A DNA stretch of 64,000 nt from Bog-756 sp049517675 (GCA_049517675.1 JBEKRV010000010.1:1-64000), one strand, 5' to 3'. Shown: positions 8,777 to 17,484, counted from the stretch's first letter. The notes: generated by a model not told the origin, from the sequence alone. Translations and numbers: made by a program.

Positions 8777-9942
8777 GAGGTCGTCCTGTTCTCGTCGATG
8801 TAGCCGTAGCCGAGTTCCACGCCCATGACCACACCGGTGCCGTCGGCCAGGTCGAGGCCGCACTCGATGGACACCGTCGAACCGGCCATGTGGGCGGCGA
8901 CCCCGGCGCGGTCGAAGGGGACCTGCACCCCGCCCCTGCAGACGGTGATCCCTCCGTAGGCGATGGAGAGGCGGTCCATGTCGAACTCGACACCGGCCGA
9001 CCCCAGCTCGCTCGCCACCCGGCCCCAGTAGGGGTCCTCCCCGTTGATCGAGCACTTGACCAGCAGCGAGTCGGCCACCTTGCGGGCGGCCCGGTGGGCC
9101 TCGGCGTCGGAGCGGGCCCCGACCACCTGGACCTGGAAGATCCTGTCGGCTCCCTCGGCGTCGGCGGCCATCTGGCCGGCCAGGTCCGAGCAGGCCTCGG
9201 CGACCGCATCGGCCAGCGCGCCCGGTTCGCACGGCCCGGCCCGACCCGATGCCATGAGGACCACGGTGTCGTTGGTCGACGTGCACCCGTCGACCGACAT
9301 CGAATTGAAGGAGTCGGCCACGGCGGACCGCAGCAGGTCGGCCAGAGGTGCAGGTTCGACGGCGGCGTCGGTGGTGAGGAACGCCAGCATGGTGGCCATG
9401 TTCGGGGCCAGCATGCCCGCACCCTTGGCCATCCCCGCGACGGTGAACGTCGGGTACGTGACCAGCACCTCCTTGCGGCCCGAATCGGTGGTGAGGATGC
9501 CGGCGGCCGCGTCGGCCCCGGCTTCGGGCCCAGCCGTCCGCGCCGCCACCAGCCGGGGAATCCCGGCGCGGATCGGGTCCATCGGCAGCGGGGTGCCGAT
9601 CAGGCCGGTCGAGCACACCAGCACCTGTTCGGCGGGGACGCCCAACTCCGCGGCCACCGACCCGCACATCTCGGCGGCGTCAGCCCTCCCGCGATCGCCG
9701 GTGGCGGCGTTGGCGTTGCCGCTCGACACGACCACCGCCGCGGCCCGACCCCGGTTGGCCGCCATGTGGGCCCGGCTGACCTGCACCGGTGCGGCCAGGG
9801 CCAGGTTCGACGTGAACGTCGCCGCCGTCGGCACGGCGACACCGTCGTCGACGGCCACGAGCGCGAGGTCGAGGGCACCCGACGCCTTGATGCCGGCCGC
9901 CAATCCCGATGCCACGAACCCTCTCGGCGTGGTGATGCTCAC
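8773..9942 (-). CDS. argJ: Bifunctional ornithine acetyltransferase / N-acetylglutamate synthase
   Basis: Recycles the acetyl group from acetylornithine to glutamate. ArgJ cuts itself into two chains at an Ala-Thr bond; the site is seen as APNMATML near residue 180. 389 aa is normal. GTG start overlapping the argC stop (GTGA). No argE or separate argA lies in the operon, which fits the cyclic pathway. Whether it is bifunctional or acetyltransferase-only cannot be read from the sequence. Confidence 0.93.
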   Translation of the reverse strand: MSITTPRGFVASGLAAGIKASGALDLALVAVDDGVAVPTAATFTSNLALAAPVQVSRAHMAANRGRAAAVVVSSGNANAATGDRGRADAAEMCGSVAAELGVPAEQVLVCSTGLIGTPLPMDPIRAGIPRLVAARTAGPEAGADAAAGILTTDSGRKEVLVTYPTFTVAGMAKGAGMLAPNMATMLAFLTTDAAVEPAPLADLLRSAVADSFNSMSVDGCTSTNDTVVLMASGRAGPCEPGALADAVAEACSDLAGQMAADAEGADRIFQVQVVGARSDAEAHRAARKVADSLLVKCSINGEDPYWGRVASELGSAGVEFDMDRLSIAYGGITVCRGGVQVPFDRAGVAAHMAGSTVSIECGLDLADGTGVVMGVELGYGYIDENRTTS

Positions 9943-10994
9943 GGGTACACCCCCACCGCCGGGAGCCCGGCGACCTCCGGCAGTCCCAGCGCCAGGTTGG
10001 CGCACTGCACCGCCTGCCCCGCCGCCCCCTTGACCAGGTTGTCGATGGCCGACAGCACGACGACCCACCCGGTACGCGGATCGACCCGGACCGACAGGTG
10101 CGCGGTGTTGGAGCCACTGGCTGCCTTCGTCGAGGGCGGTGCATCGGCGACGACCACGAACGGTTCGTCCGCGTAGCGGTGGTGCAGGATCTCCATGGCA
10201 TCCTCCGTGGTGAACGACCCCGGATCGGCCGGGCGGGCGTAGCAGGTGGCCAGGATGCCCCGGACCATCGGGGCCAGGTGGGGGGTGAACAGGACCGCGG
10301 TCCCGAGACCCTGCTCCATCTCGGCCGTGTGGCGGTGGTCCAGCAGACCGTAGGCGATGAAGTCCTCGTCCACCGCGGCAAAGTGGAGGTTCTCCTTGGC
10401 GGCCCTTCCGGCCCCGGACACGCCGCTCGACGCATCGACGACGAACGACGGCGTACCGCTCTCCCCACCGGGCAGGGCGACCGCCCCGGCGTCGACCAGA
10501 GGGGCCAGCGCCAGGAGGGCGGCCGTCGGGTAGCACCCGGGGGCGGCGATCCGGGTGGCCCCCACCAGGTCGTCCCGGTACAGCTCGGGCAGGCCGTAGG
10601 CGAAGCTCGCCAACAGGTCGGGGGCGAGGTGCTCCTCCCCGTACCAGATGGGGTACAGCCCGGGGTCCCGAAGTCGGAAGTCGGCGGCCAGGTCGACGAC
10701 GACCCCGACCGTGTCGACCAGGTCGGGGACCAGACCCTGGGACCGGCCGTGGGGCAGGGCCAGGAACACCACGTCGAGACCGTCGAGGGCGTCCGGGTCG
10801 GTCGGCCCGTACACGAGACCCGGATAGGCGGCGGCCAGCGATGGCGTATGGGTCGCTACCGCCTGGCCGGCGTTGGAGCCCGCCTGGGCCACCACCACGT
10901 CGAGGTCCGGGTGGCCGGCACACAGGCGGAGCAGCTCGGCGCCGCCGTACCCGGAGGCACCGACGACACCGACCTTCACGGTTGCTCCCGACAT
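9939..10994 (-). CDS. argC: N-acetyl-gamma-glutamyl-phosphate reductase
   Basis: NADPH-dependent reduction of acetylglutamyl phosphate. The Rossmann motif GVVGASGYGGAELLRL starts at residue 8, and the catalytic cysteine is in AAPGCYPTA. First gene of the arg operon. I chose the ATG at 10994 (351 aa) because a TACACT -10 box ends 6 nt before it, as for a leaderless message; the upstream in-frame ATG at 11021 lies inside the operator and has no Shine-Dalgarno sequence. Confidence 0.9.
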   Translation of the reverse strand: MSGATVKVGVVGASGYGGAELLRLCAGHPDLDVVVAQAGSNAGQAVATHTPSLAAAYPGLVYGPTDPDALDGLDVVFLALPHGRSQGLVPDLVDTVGVVVDLAADFRLRDPGLYPIWYGEEHLAPDLLASFAYGLPELYRDDLVGATRIAAPGCYPTAALLALAPLVDAGAVALPGGESGTPSFVVDASSGVSGAGRAAKENLHFAAVDEDFIAYGLLDHRHTAEMEQGLGTAVLFTPHLAPMVRGILATCYARPADPGSFTTEDAMEILHHRYADEPFVVVADAPPSTKAASGSNTAHLSVRVDPRTGWVVVLSAIDNLVKGAAGQAVQCANLALGLPEVAGLPAVGVYP

Positions 10995-10996
10995 GC

Positions 10997-11032
10997 TGCA
11001 AGTGTATGCACAGAGTCGCATGAATATGCAAA
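10997..11032 (-). promoter_or_regulatory. arg operon promoter with two ARG-box-like operators
   Basis: Two inverted repeats lie side by side: GCATGAATATGC (11018-11029) and TGCAAGTGTATGCA (10997-11010), with centres 20 bp apart. ArgR hexamers are known to bind paired 18-bp ARG boxes about 21 bp apart, with AT-rich palindromic half sites of this type. The -10 box TACACT (minus strand 11006-11001) lies inside the second box, so ArgR bound here would block RNA polymerase. The AT-rich character stands out from the GC-rich surroundings. Confidence 0.65.
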
Positions 11033-11117
11033 CTCAGCGCAGCACGGACCGCGGTTCCGCCTGCTTCCCTACCCCGGGGCTGACCTACGGACCAGAGGGG
11101 GGTCGAACTCGTTCCCG

Positions 11118-11144
11118 CCGTATACACACGTTATGTGTATACGG
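11118..11144. repeat. 27-bp perfect inverted repeat between pheT and argC
   Basis: Arms CCGTATACACA and TGTGTATACGG (11 bp, perfect) flank a 5-nt loop CGTTA. It begins 53 nt downstream of the pheT stop and about 90 bp upstream of the argC promoter. It could be a terminator for the phe transcript (stem without U tract) or an operator for a regulator such as a GntR-family protein (GTGTATAC core). The sequence alone does not decide. Confidence 0.6.
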
Positions 11145-11196
11145 AGAAGGACAGAGGCACCGCTCCTGCCCACGCTGCTCCGCCGGCCGAGCCGCT

Positions 11197-13734
11197 TCAG
11201 CGCAGCGCGGCCCGGTGGCCCTGCTCGACCGCCGTGATGCACGCCCCCCGCAGGTCCCCTACCTCCTCGTCGGTGAGCGTCCGGTCGAGAGCACAGAACC
11301 GCAGCCGGTAGGCCAGGCTGCGCGACCCGGCGTCGACGGATTCGCCACGGTAGACGTCGAACAGCTGCACCGACTCGAGCAGGTCACCGCCGGCTGACAC
11401 CAACGTCGCCTCGACCGACCCGGCCGGCACTTCGTCGGGTACGACGAAGGCCAGGTCGACGTCGGACGACGGGAACCGGCTGATCGGGGCCGACTCGAGC
11501 GGGCGGCGTGGGGCGACCGACGGGTCGAGGAGCACACCGAGGTCGAGGTCGAGCCAACCCACCCGACGGGGACGGCCGTCGGCACCCACGAGCCCGAACG
11601 TCTCGACGGTGGTGGGGTCGAGCTCGCCCACCACGCCGAGGACGACCCGACGCGACCCGGTCGGCACCCCTTCGCACACCAAGGTGGCCGATCGGTGCTC
11701 GTGGAGGACCCGGGAGGCTCCGCTGTGGTGTGGTCCCTGCTCCATCTCCCAGCCGGCCAGCCCGACCGCGTCGGCCACCGTGCGCCAGGCGGCGACAGCC
11801 GACCAGGCGTCGTCCCCGCCGTCGGCGAACACCGCGCACAGCCGCTCCGTCGACTCGGCCGGAGGACCGTCGCCGGTCGGGATCTCCATCCGCCGGAAGA
11901 CCGATCCGACCTCGAACAGCCGGACGTCGCCCTGGCGGCGCTCGGCGTTGTAGAGGATGGCCCGCAACAGTCCCGGCGCCATCGTGGATCGGAGGAACCG
12001 CTCGGCGTCGACCAGTGGATTGGTGACCTCGATGTACGGCGGCGCGAATCCGGCCGCCAGCTGGTCGCCCTCGGACACGAACACTGCGGTCCACGCCTCG
12101 CTCGCGCCCAGCCCGCACAGGACGTCCTTGATCCGTCGGCGCTCCCGCTGGTAGCCGGTGAGGCTCCCCGGCTCCGGCCATGCCGGCTTGCGACGGGGAA
12201 GTCGGGAATAGCCGTAGGTGCGGGCCACCTCCTCGGCCAGGTCGGCCTCGCCCATCGGGAGCGGTCGGACGTCGGGACGGAACGTCGGGACGACGACGTC
12301 GACAGGGTCGTCGTCACCACCGGTCACCAGTGCCAGCATGCCGAGCGGGGCGAGCAGCCCGGCGATGGCGGACGCCGTGAGGTCGGTCCCCAGCAGGCCG
12401 TTGATCCGCGCCGGTCGGACGGTGACCTCGAGGGGAGCCGGGACGTCGCCCACCACGTCGATGACCCCCTCGGCGAGGGTGAGGTCCGGTCCTCCGGTCA
12501 GGGTGAGGAGCTCGCAGAACCGCTCGGCGGCCCGGTCGATGCCCTCGGGATCGCATCCCCGCTCGAACCGGGCCGAAGCCTCGGTGCGCAAGGTGAGGCG
12601 CTTCGAGGTCCGGGCGATGGCCATGGGCACGAAGTAGGCGGCCTCGAGCAGGACCCGGGTGGTGTCGGGGCCGATCTCGGACGACGCACCGCCCATGATC
12701 CCCCCGATGCCCACCGGTGAGCCGGTCGCGTCACAGATCAGGCAGTCCTGGCCGCTGTCGCCCAGACCGGGTCCGGGACGTCCGAGGGTGCGGACGACGC
12801 CGTCCAGCGTGGTCACCGTCTCGCCCGGCTCCGCCCGCCGGACGAGGAGGCCACCACCGTCCAGGTGGTCGAGGTCGTAGGGGTGGGTCGGCTGGCCGAG
12901 CTCCAGCATGACGTAGTTGGAGGCGTCGACGACGTTGTTGATGGGGCGCATCCCCGCTGCGGTCAGCCGGCGGGCCATCCACGGCGGCGAGTCCCCCACC
13001 GCCACGCCGGTGAGCACCCGCGTGGTGAACCGGGGACAGAGCTCGAGGTCGTCCACCCGGACCGTGGCGAGGGAACCGACCGGCGCCCCGACTCTCGGTG
13101 CCCGGGCCGGGGTCGGCGACCCGCCACCCTCCGCCCGTGCCACGAGGTCGGAGGTCGTCGGGACGGTGAACTCCAGGCCGAGCCGGGCCGCCAGGTCCCG
13201 GGCCACCCCTGCCATGCACCAGGCATCGGGGCGATTGGCCTCGACGGCCACGTCGAACACCACGTCGGGCTCGATGCCGAGTGCCCCGGTCAACATGACC
13301 CCGGGAGCGGCCCCGTCCACATCGTTCAGGATGAGGATCCCCTCGTGGTCCTCGGACAGCCGCAGCTCGCGTCCCGAGCACAGCATCCCGTTCGACACCA
13401 TGCCCTTCATCGTGCGTCGGCCGATGGCGAACCCACCGGGCAGCACCGCCCCGACGGGGGCCAGCGCCACCAGGTCGCCGACCGCGAAGTTCCGGGCCCC
13501 GCAGGCCACCTCCACCTGTCCGGTCCCGTCGGTGACCACCACCCGACGGATCTTGTCGGCCCCCGCGATGGCGGTGACCTCCTCGATCCGGGCCACGATC
13601 ACGTCGGCCAGGCCCTCGCCGACCTGCTCCATCCCCTCGACCACCAGGCCGAGGTCGTCGAGGGTGGCGGCGATGGCCGCGGCGTCATCGCCGAAGGGTG
13701 CGAAGTCTCGGAGCCAGGAAAGGGGGACGCGCAA
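11197..13734 (-). CDS. pheT: Phenylalanyl-tRNA synthetase beta subunit
   Basis: Large subunit of the alpha2-beta2 synthetase that charges tRNA-Phe. Order of parts: start MRVPLSWLRDF, EMAP-type tRNA-binding fold to about residue 150, B3/B4 editing region, B5 domain (RPARINGLLGTDL near residue 435), catalytic-like core, and C-terminal FDX-ACB anticodon-binding domain (RFPSSDVDLAFVV to the end). The motif ARFERGCDPEGID is intact and 845 aa is normal. It follows pheS after 24 nt. Confidence 0.95.
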   Translation of the reverse strand: MRVPLSWLRDFAPFGDDAAAIAATLDDLGLVVEGMEQVGEGLADVIVARIEEVTAIAGADKIRRVVVTDGTGQVEVACGARNFAVGDLVALAPVGAVLPGGFAIGRRTMKGMVSNGMLCSGRELRLSEDHEGILILNDVDGAAPGVMLTGALGIEPDVVFDVAVEANRPDAWCMAGVARDLAARLGLEFTVPTTSDLVARAEGGGSPTPARAPRVGAPVGSLATVRVDDLELCPRFTTRVLTGVAVGDSPPWMARRLTAAGMRPINNVVDASNYVMLELGQPTHPYDLDHLDGGGLLVRRAEPGETVTTLDGVVRTLGRPGPGLGDSGQDCLICDATGSPVGIGGIMGGASSEIGPDTTRVLLEAAYFVPMAIARTSKRLTLRTEASARFERGCDPEGIDRAAERFCELLTLTGGPDLTLAEGVIDVVGDVPAPLEVTVRPARINGLLGTDLTASAIAGLLAPLGMLALVTGGDDDPVDVVVPTFRPDVRPLPMGEADLAEEVARTYGYSRLPRRKPAWPEPGSLTGYQRERRRIKDVLCGLGASEAWTAVFVSEGDQLAAGFAPPYIEVTNPLVDAERFLRSTMAPGLLRAILYNAERRQGDVRLFEVGSVFRRMEIPTGDGPPAESTERLCAVFADGGDDAWSAVAAWRTVADAVGLAGWEMEQGPHHSGASRVLHEHRSATLVCEGVPTGSRRVVLGVVGELDPTTVETFGLVGADGRPRRVGWLDLDLGVLLDPSVAPRRPLESAPISRFPSSDVDLAFVVPDEVPAGSVEATLVSAGGDLLESVQLFDVYRGESVDAGSRSLAYRLRFCALDRTLTDEEVGDLRGACITAVEQGHRAALR

Positions 13735-13758
13735 TTCTGTCCTCTCGGTGTCCGCGCC

Positions 13759-14823
13759 TCAGAACTGGCGCAGGAAGCGGATGTCGTTCTCGATCAGGGC
13801 CCGCATGTCGGCGATCTGGTGACGCATCTGGGCGCACCGGTCGATGCCGAAGCCGAAGGCGAACCCGGTCCACCCCTCGGCGTCGATGCCGACGGAGGCG
13901 AACACCGCCGGATCGACCATGCCGCACCCGCCCAGCTCGATCCATCCGGTCTGGGAGCAGGTCCGGCATCCCTCGCCTCGGCAGATGGCGCAGGTGACCT
14001 CGAACTCGGCCGACGGCTCGGTGAACGGGAAGTAGGCCGGTCGCAGCCTCGAGTGGATGTCGGGGCCGAAGTAGGCGGTGGTGAACGTCTCGATGGTGCC
14101 CGCGAGATCGGCGAACGTGATCCCCCGGTCGACGACCAGGCCTTCGATCTGGTGGAACACGGCCAGGTGCCGCGCGTCGGGGGTGTCCCGCCGATAGCAG
14201 CGACCCGGCATCACCGAATGGATGGGCAGGGTGCCCTCCGACACGGCGCGTTCCATCAGATGGATCTGCACCGGGGAGGTGTGGGTGCGGAGCAACGTGG
14301 TCTCCGGTTCGCCCAGGTCGAGGTAGAAGGTGTCCCACATACCCCGTGCCGGGTGGGCCGGAGGGATGTTGAGGGCACCGAAGTTGTACCAGTCGGTCTC
14401 GATCTCGGGGCCCTCGGCCACGTCGAACCCCATGCCGACGAACACGTCCTCGAGCGCATCCCGGGTCTGGGAGACGAGGTGGAGGTGGCCCCGCCGGTCC
14501 GGACCGGAGACCGAGCCGGGGACGTACTCGGTGAGATCGAGCCGCGAGGCGGCCATCTCGGCGGACAGCTCGGCGAAGCGGATCGCGGTGCGACGGGCTT
14601 CGAGCAGTTCCTCCACGGCCGTCCGGGCTTCGTGCAGCTGACGGCCCAGCTCCCTCCTGGCCTCGGGGTCCATCGAGCCGAGTGCCCGTGACGCCTCGGC
14701 CAGCGGCGACTTCTTCCCGAGCACCGTGGCAGCCACGTGGCGGATCGCCTCGGTGGTGTCGGCCGCCTCGATGGCGATGCGTGCCTCGGCCACCACCGTC
14801 GCGACGTCCCGGTCCCCGCTCAT
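13759..14823 (-). CDS. pheS: Phenylalanyl-tRNA synthetase alpha subunit
   Basis: Catalytic subunit: ATP-dependent activation of phenylalanine. An N-terminal coiled coil (residues 1-90) is followed by the class II core with motif 2 (RRDTPDARHLAVFHQIEGL) and motif 3 (GFAFGFGIDRCAQMRH). A cysteine cluster CAICRGEGCRTC near residue 275 matches a form found in some Gram-positive PheS proteins and may bind zinc (inference). ATG start overlapping the methyltransferase stop (ATGA); 354 aa. Confidence 0.95.
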   Translation of the reverse strand: MSGDRDVATVVAEARIAIEAADTTEAIRHVAATVLGKKSPLAEASRALGSMDPEARRELGRQLHEARTAVEELLEARRTAIRFAELSAEMAASRLDLTEYVPGSVSGPDRRGHLHLVSQTRDALEDVFVGMGFDVAEGPEIETDWYNFGALNIPPAHPARGMWDTFYLDLGEPETTLLRTHTSPVQIHLMERAVSEGTLPIHSVMPGRCYRRDTPDARHLAVFHQIEGLVVDRGITFADLAGTIETFTTAYFGPDIHSRLRPAYFPFTEPSAEFEVTCAICRGEGCRTCSQTGWIELGGCGMVDPAVFASVGIDAEGWTGFAFGFGIDRCAQMRHQIADMRALIENDIRFLRQF

Positions 14824-15680
14824 GCGGACGGTCCGCCGTCGTCGACCGGTCGGGCCGGAGCCTGCGTTGCCATGGGCGCCATCGTAGAACGGGCAGGGAT
14901 GCCCTCCGGCGAGGCACCCGAGCGCCGCTGACGCAGGGCCTCGAAGCACAGCACCGCGGCCGAGACCGCCACGTTGAGCGACTCCGCCCGCCCGGCCATC
15001 GGGATGGTCACCCCGGCGTCCAGTCCGGCGACCAGCGATCCGTCGAGTCCGGTGGCCTCGTTCCCCAGTACCAGGGCGACCGGTCCGGTCCAGTCGAACG
15101 CCGCGTAGTCGGTGCCCCCGCGTACCACCGAGGCCACGGTGGTGAACCCCCGGCCCGCGAGCTCGGCTACGGCCGACCCGACGGGCCCACCCTCGACCAC
15201 CGGCACGTGGAACAGCGATCCCGCCGTCGACCGCACGGTCTTCGGGTTGGTCGGGTCCACCGTCCCGTCGCAGCACACCACGGCATCGACCCCGGCCGCG
15301 TCGGCCATCCGGATCACCGTGCCGAGGTTTCCGGGGTCGCGGACGTCGACGCACACGACGACCAGCGACGCACCGTCCAGGCGGTCGAGTGTGGCCGGGG
15401 CGTAGGACACCACGGCGAGCAGCGGCTGCGGGGTCACCGTGGAGGCGACCCGCTCCATGACCCCCGGGGCGAGGTCGAAGACCCGACCACCCTGGTCGAG
15501 CACCCGGGAGGTCACCTCGACGACCGAAGGGACGGTCACCCCTTCCGGGGCCACGTACACCGATTCGATCGGCGCGCCGGCGGCCATGGCCACCGACAGG
15601 AGCTCCGCACCCTCGACCACCACCACCTGCTCGGCGCTGCGGGCGCCGGGCTTGCGCAGGAGCTGGCGCAGCCTCCTCAC
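14820..15680 (-). CDS. TrmH/SpoU-family RNA 2'-O-methyltransferase
   Basis: SAM-dependent ribose methylation of rRNA, or possibly tRNA. The three SPOUT motifs are clear: DVRDPGNLGTVIRMADA, LVLGNEATGL and IPMAGRAESLNVAVSAAV. The stretch before them fits the substrate-binding domain of rRNA methylases (VVVVEGAELL). The start is uncertain. GTG at 15680 trims the conserved HQRVRRLRQLL segment, whereas CTG at 15716, which overlaps the rplT stop as CTGA and has GAGG 7 nt upstream, keeps it and gives 298 aa. The position between rplT and pheS is conserved in actinobacteria. The exact target nucleotide is unknown. Confidence 0.85.
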   Translation of the reverse strand: MRRLRQLLRKPGARSAEQVVVVEGAELLSVAMAAGAPIESVYVAPEGVTVPSVVEVTSRVLDQGGRVFDLAPGVMERVASTVTPQPLLAVVSYAPATLDRLDGASLVVVCVDVRDPGNLGTVIRMADAAGVDAVVCCDGTVDPTNPKTVRSTAGSLFHVPVVEGGPVGSAVAELAGRGFTTVASVVRGGTDYAAFDWTGPVALVLGNEATGLDGSLVAGLDAGVTIPMAGRAESLNVAVSAAVLCFEALRQRRSGASPEGIPARSTMAPMATQAPARPVDDGGPSA

Positions 15681-15712
15681 CCGTTGGTGCGTGAAGGCCA
15701 GGCCCGACTGGG

Positions 15713-16099
15713 TCAGGAACCGGCCTCGGTGCTCGTGCCCGCCCCGGCCAGGGCGTCGTTGGCCACCTGCACCAGGGACGCGAACGCCTCGGGAGCGGTG
15801 ACCGCGAGGTCGGCGAGGACCTTGCGGTCCACTTCGACGTCGGCGCGGTGGAGTCCGGCGATGAACCGGCTGTAGCTCATACCGTTGAGCCGGGCCGCCG
15901 CGTTGATGCGCTGGATCCACAGCTGGCGGAAGTCGCCCTTGCGTGCACGGCGGTCCCGATAGGCGTACTGCATCGAGTGCATGACCTGCTCGTTGGCGGC
16001 GCGGAACGAACGGCTCTTGTTGCCGTAGTAGCCCTGCGCCTGCTCGAGGATGGCGCGGTGGTGCTTCTTTGCGTGGACTGCGCCTTTGACTCGGGCCAT
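15713..16099 (-). CDS. rplT: 50S ribosomal protein L20
   Basis: 23S rRNA-binding assembly protein. It starts with the basic tail MARVKGAVHAKKHHRAILE and contains YGNKSRSFRAANEQVMHS and YSRFIAGLHRADVEVDRKVL, as in L20; 128 aa with a slightly long acidic end. ATG with AAGGAG 6 nt upstream. In other bacteria L20 represses its own operon by binding mRNA that mimics its rRNA site; the hairpin-rich gap before this gene could serve that purpose (inference). Confidence 0.96.
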   Translation of the reverse strand: MARVKGAVHAKKHHRAILEQAQGYYGNKSRSFRAANEQVMHSMQYAYRDRRARKGDFRQLWIQRINAAARLNGMSYSRFIAGLHRADVEVDRKVLADLAVTAPEAFASLVQVANDALAGAGTSTEAGS

Positions 16100-16120
16100 G
16101 GTGTACTCCTTCGTGTGATG

Positions 16121-16266
16121 GGCCGGATTCGTCCGGCCGGTTGCGTGTGGTGGGATTCGGTGCCGGAGGGCCCCGTCGACGGGGCCCGGTCCGTGGGCGC
16201 CGGGCGACGCAGTGGCCGGCCCGGAGGCGGTCGGACCCCGGGCTGATGCCGGCCGGGGTCCGACCG
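16121..16266 (-). promoter_or_regulatory. Three hairpins in the rpmI-rplT gap
   Basis: Three perfect inverted repeats fill the 173-nt gap. 16228-16241 pairs with 16253-16266 (14 bp, CGGTCGGACCCCGG arm, 11-nt loop) directly after the rpmI stop. 16168-16187 is a 20-nt palindrome. 16121-16127 pairs with 16132-16138 (GGCCGGA arms, 4-nt loop) before the rplT ribosome-binding site. They may be an attenuator, an RNA processing site or an L20 autoregulatory element. Confidence 0.55.
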
Positions 16267-16272
16267 CAGCTG

Positions 16273-16467
16273 CTACCTGCCGAGCATCCTCTTGATCTGC
16301 TTGGCATCACCGGGTGCGAAGTCGGTCTCGCGGCCGAGACGCCGCTTCCGCTCTGCCGACTTGTGCTCGAGCAGGTGGGAACGGAATGCCTTGCGACGGC
16401 GGAGCCGCCCCGTGCCGGTCACCTTGATGCGCTTCTTGGCGCCGCTGTCGGTCTTCATCTTGGGCAT
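16273..16467 (-). CDS. rpmI: 50S ribosomal protein L35
   Basis: Small basic protein of the large subunit, 64 aa. MPKMKTDSGAKKRIKVTGTG and the end KQIKRMLGR are typical. ATG start 5 nt after the infC stop, with GGAG sequences overlapping the infC end, so translation is coupled to IF3. Confidence 0.96.
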   Translation of the reverse strand: MPKMKTDSGAKKRIKVTGTGRLRRRKAFRSHLLEHKSAERKRRLGRETDFAPGDAKQIKRMLGR

Positions 16468-16472
16468 CGTGT

Positions 16473-17309
16473 CTATCCCTCTCCTTCACTCGAGTCTGCG
16501 GCCGGGGGCGCGTCCCCCGCCGTCGTCGCCGGCGCCGCCTCCGGCTCGGGTGCTGCCGCGGCCACGACGGGCGTCGGCGCCCCGGTGGCCGGTGCGGGCT
16601 GTCCGCCCGCCGGTCCTGGCGTTGCCGGTGCTGCTGGTGCGGTTGCTTCGGTCTGTGTCGACTCCCCTGCGTGTGCCTCCGGCGTCGTCACCGACGCCGG
16701 TTCCCCGGACCCACGGTGTTCGCCCTTCGATCCTCCCGAGCGGGACGAGCCCGCCGGCTTGGACCGCTTCTCGGGTGCGAGCACCATCACCATGTTCCGT
16801 CCGTCGAGCCGTGGAATCGATTCGGACTTCCCCAGGCCGTCCATCTGATCGGCGATCCGGTCGAGGATCTTCTTGCCCAGTTCGGGGTGGAAGACCTCCC
16901 TGCCCCGGAACATGATCGTGATCTTGACCTTGTGGCCTTCCTCGAGGAACTTGGCCACCTGCCGGGTCTTGGTGTCGAAGTCGCCGGGCCCGATCTTGGG
17001 CCGGTACTTCATCTCCTTGATCCCGACGTGGACGGCCTTGCGCTTCGACTCCTTGGCCCGCTGCGCCTCGTCGAACTTGTGCTTGCCGAAGTCCATGATG
17101 CGACAGACCGGGGGGTTGGCCCCGGGGGCCACTTCGACCAGGTCGAGGTCGAGGTCACGGGCGATGGCCAGCGCCTCGGGAAGGAGCTTGATGCCTAGCT
17201 GTTCCCCGTCGGGATCGACCAGGCGCACCTCACGGGCGCGTATGCGATCGTTGATACGGGGATCGGTGGTGGTGCTGGTTGCTATTTCGGCTTCACTCCC
17301 TGTGCTCAT
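16473..17309 (-). CDS. infC: Translation initiation factor IF-3 with long Ala/Pro-rich C-terminal tail
   Basis: Binds the 30S subunit and proofreads start codons. N-domain: TTDPRINDRIRAREVRLV onward; C-domain: IKEMKYRPKIGPGDFDTK and KVKITIMFRGRE. About 95 extra residues rich in Ala, Pro, Gly, Thr and Glu follow the fold. Start choice: the ATG at 17309 lacks a Shine-Dalgarno sequence, while an in-frame ATA at 17285 has AGGGAG 10 nt upstream. IF3 genes commonly use rare AUU/AUC/AUA starts for autoregulation, so the true start may be ATA (270 aa). Confidence 0.9.
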   Translation of the reverse strand: MSTGSEAEIATSTTTDPRINDRIRAREVRLVDPDGEQLGIKLLPEALAIARDLDLDLVEVAPGANPPVCRIMDFGKHKFDEAQRAKESKRKAVHVGIKEMKYRPKIGPGDFDTKTRQVAKFLEEGHKVKITIMFRGREVFHPELGKKILDRIADQMDGLGKSESIPRLDGRNMVMVLAPEKRSKPAGSSRSGGSKGEHRGSGEPASVTTPEAHAGESTQTEATAPAAPATPGPAGGQPAPATGAPTPVVAAAAPEPEAAPATTAGDAPPAADSSEGEG

Positions 17310-17484
17310 GGCCACGGTCACCCGCGGCCGACGATGAAGGAGCGGAGCCAGCACCGGGGCGACCGACGTCCGTCGGCCTCCGGTCCCATGGACCCGTCGC
17401 ACGGGTGTCCCGCCGGGGCGGGTCACGGTGGCCGGGTGGGGGATTCGCATCGCGAAGCCCCGCTTCCTCGTCTGTCAGTTGCTT

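Noticed and set aside
9939..11021. argC start at ATG 11021
   Set aside because: It lies in the operator region upstream of the -10 box, with no ribosome-binding site.
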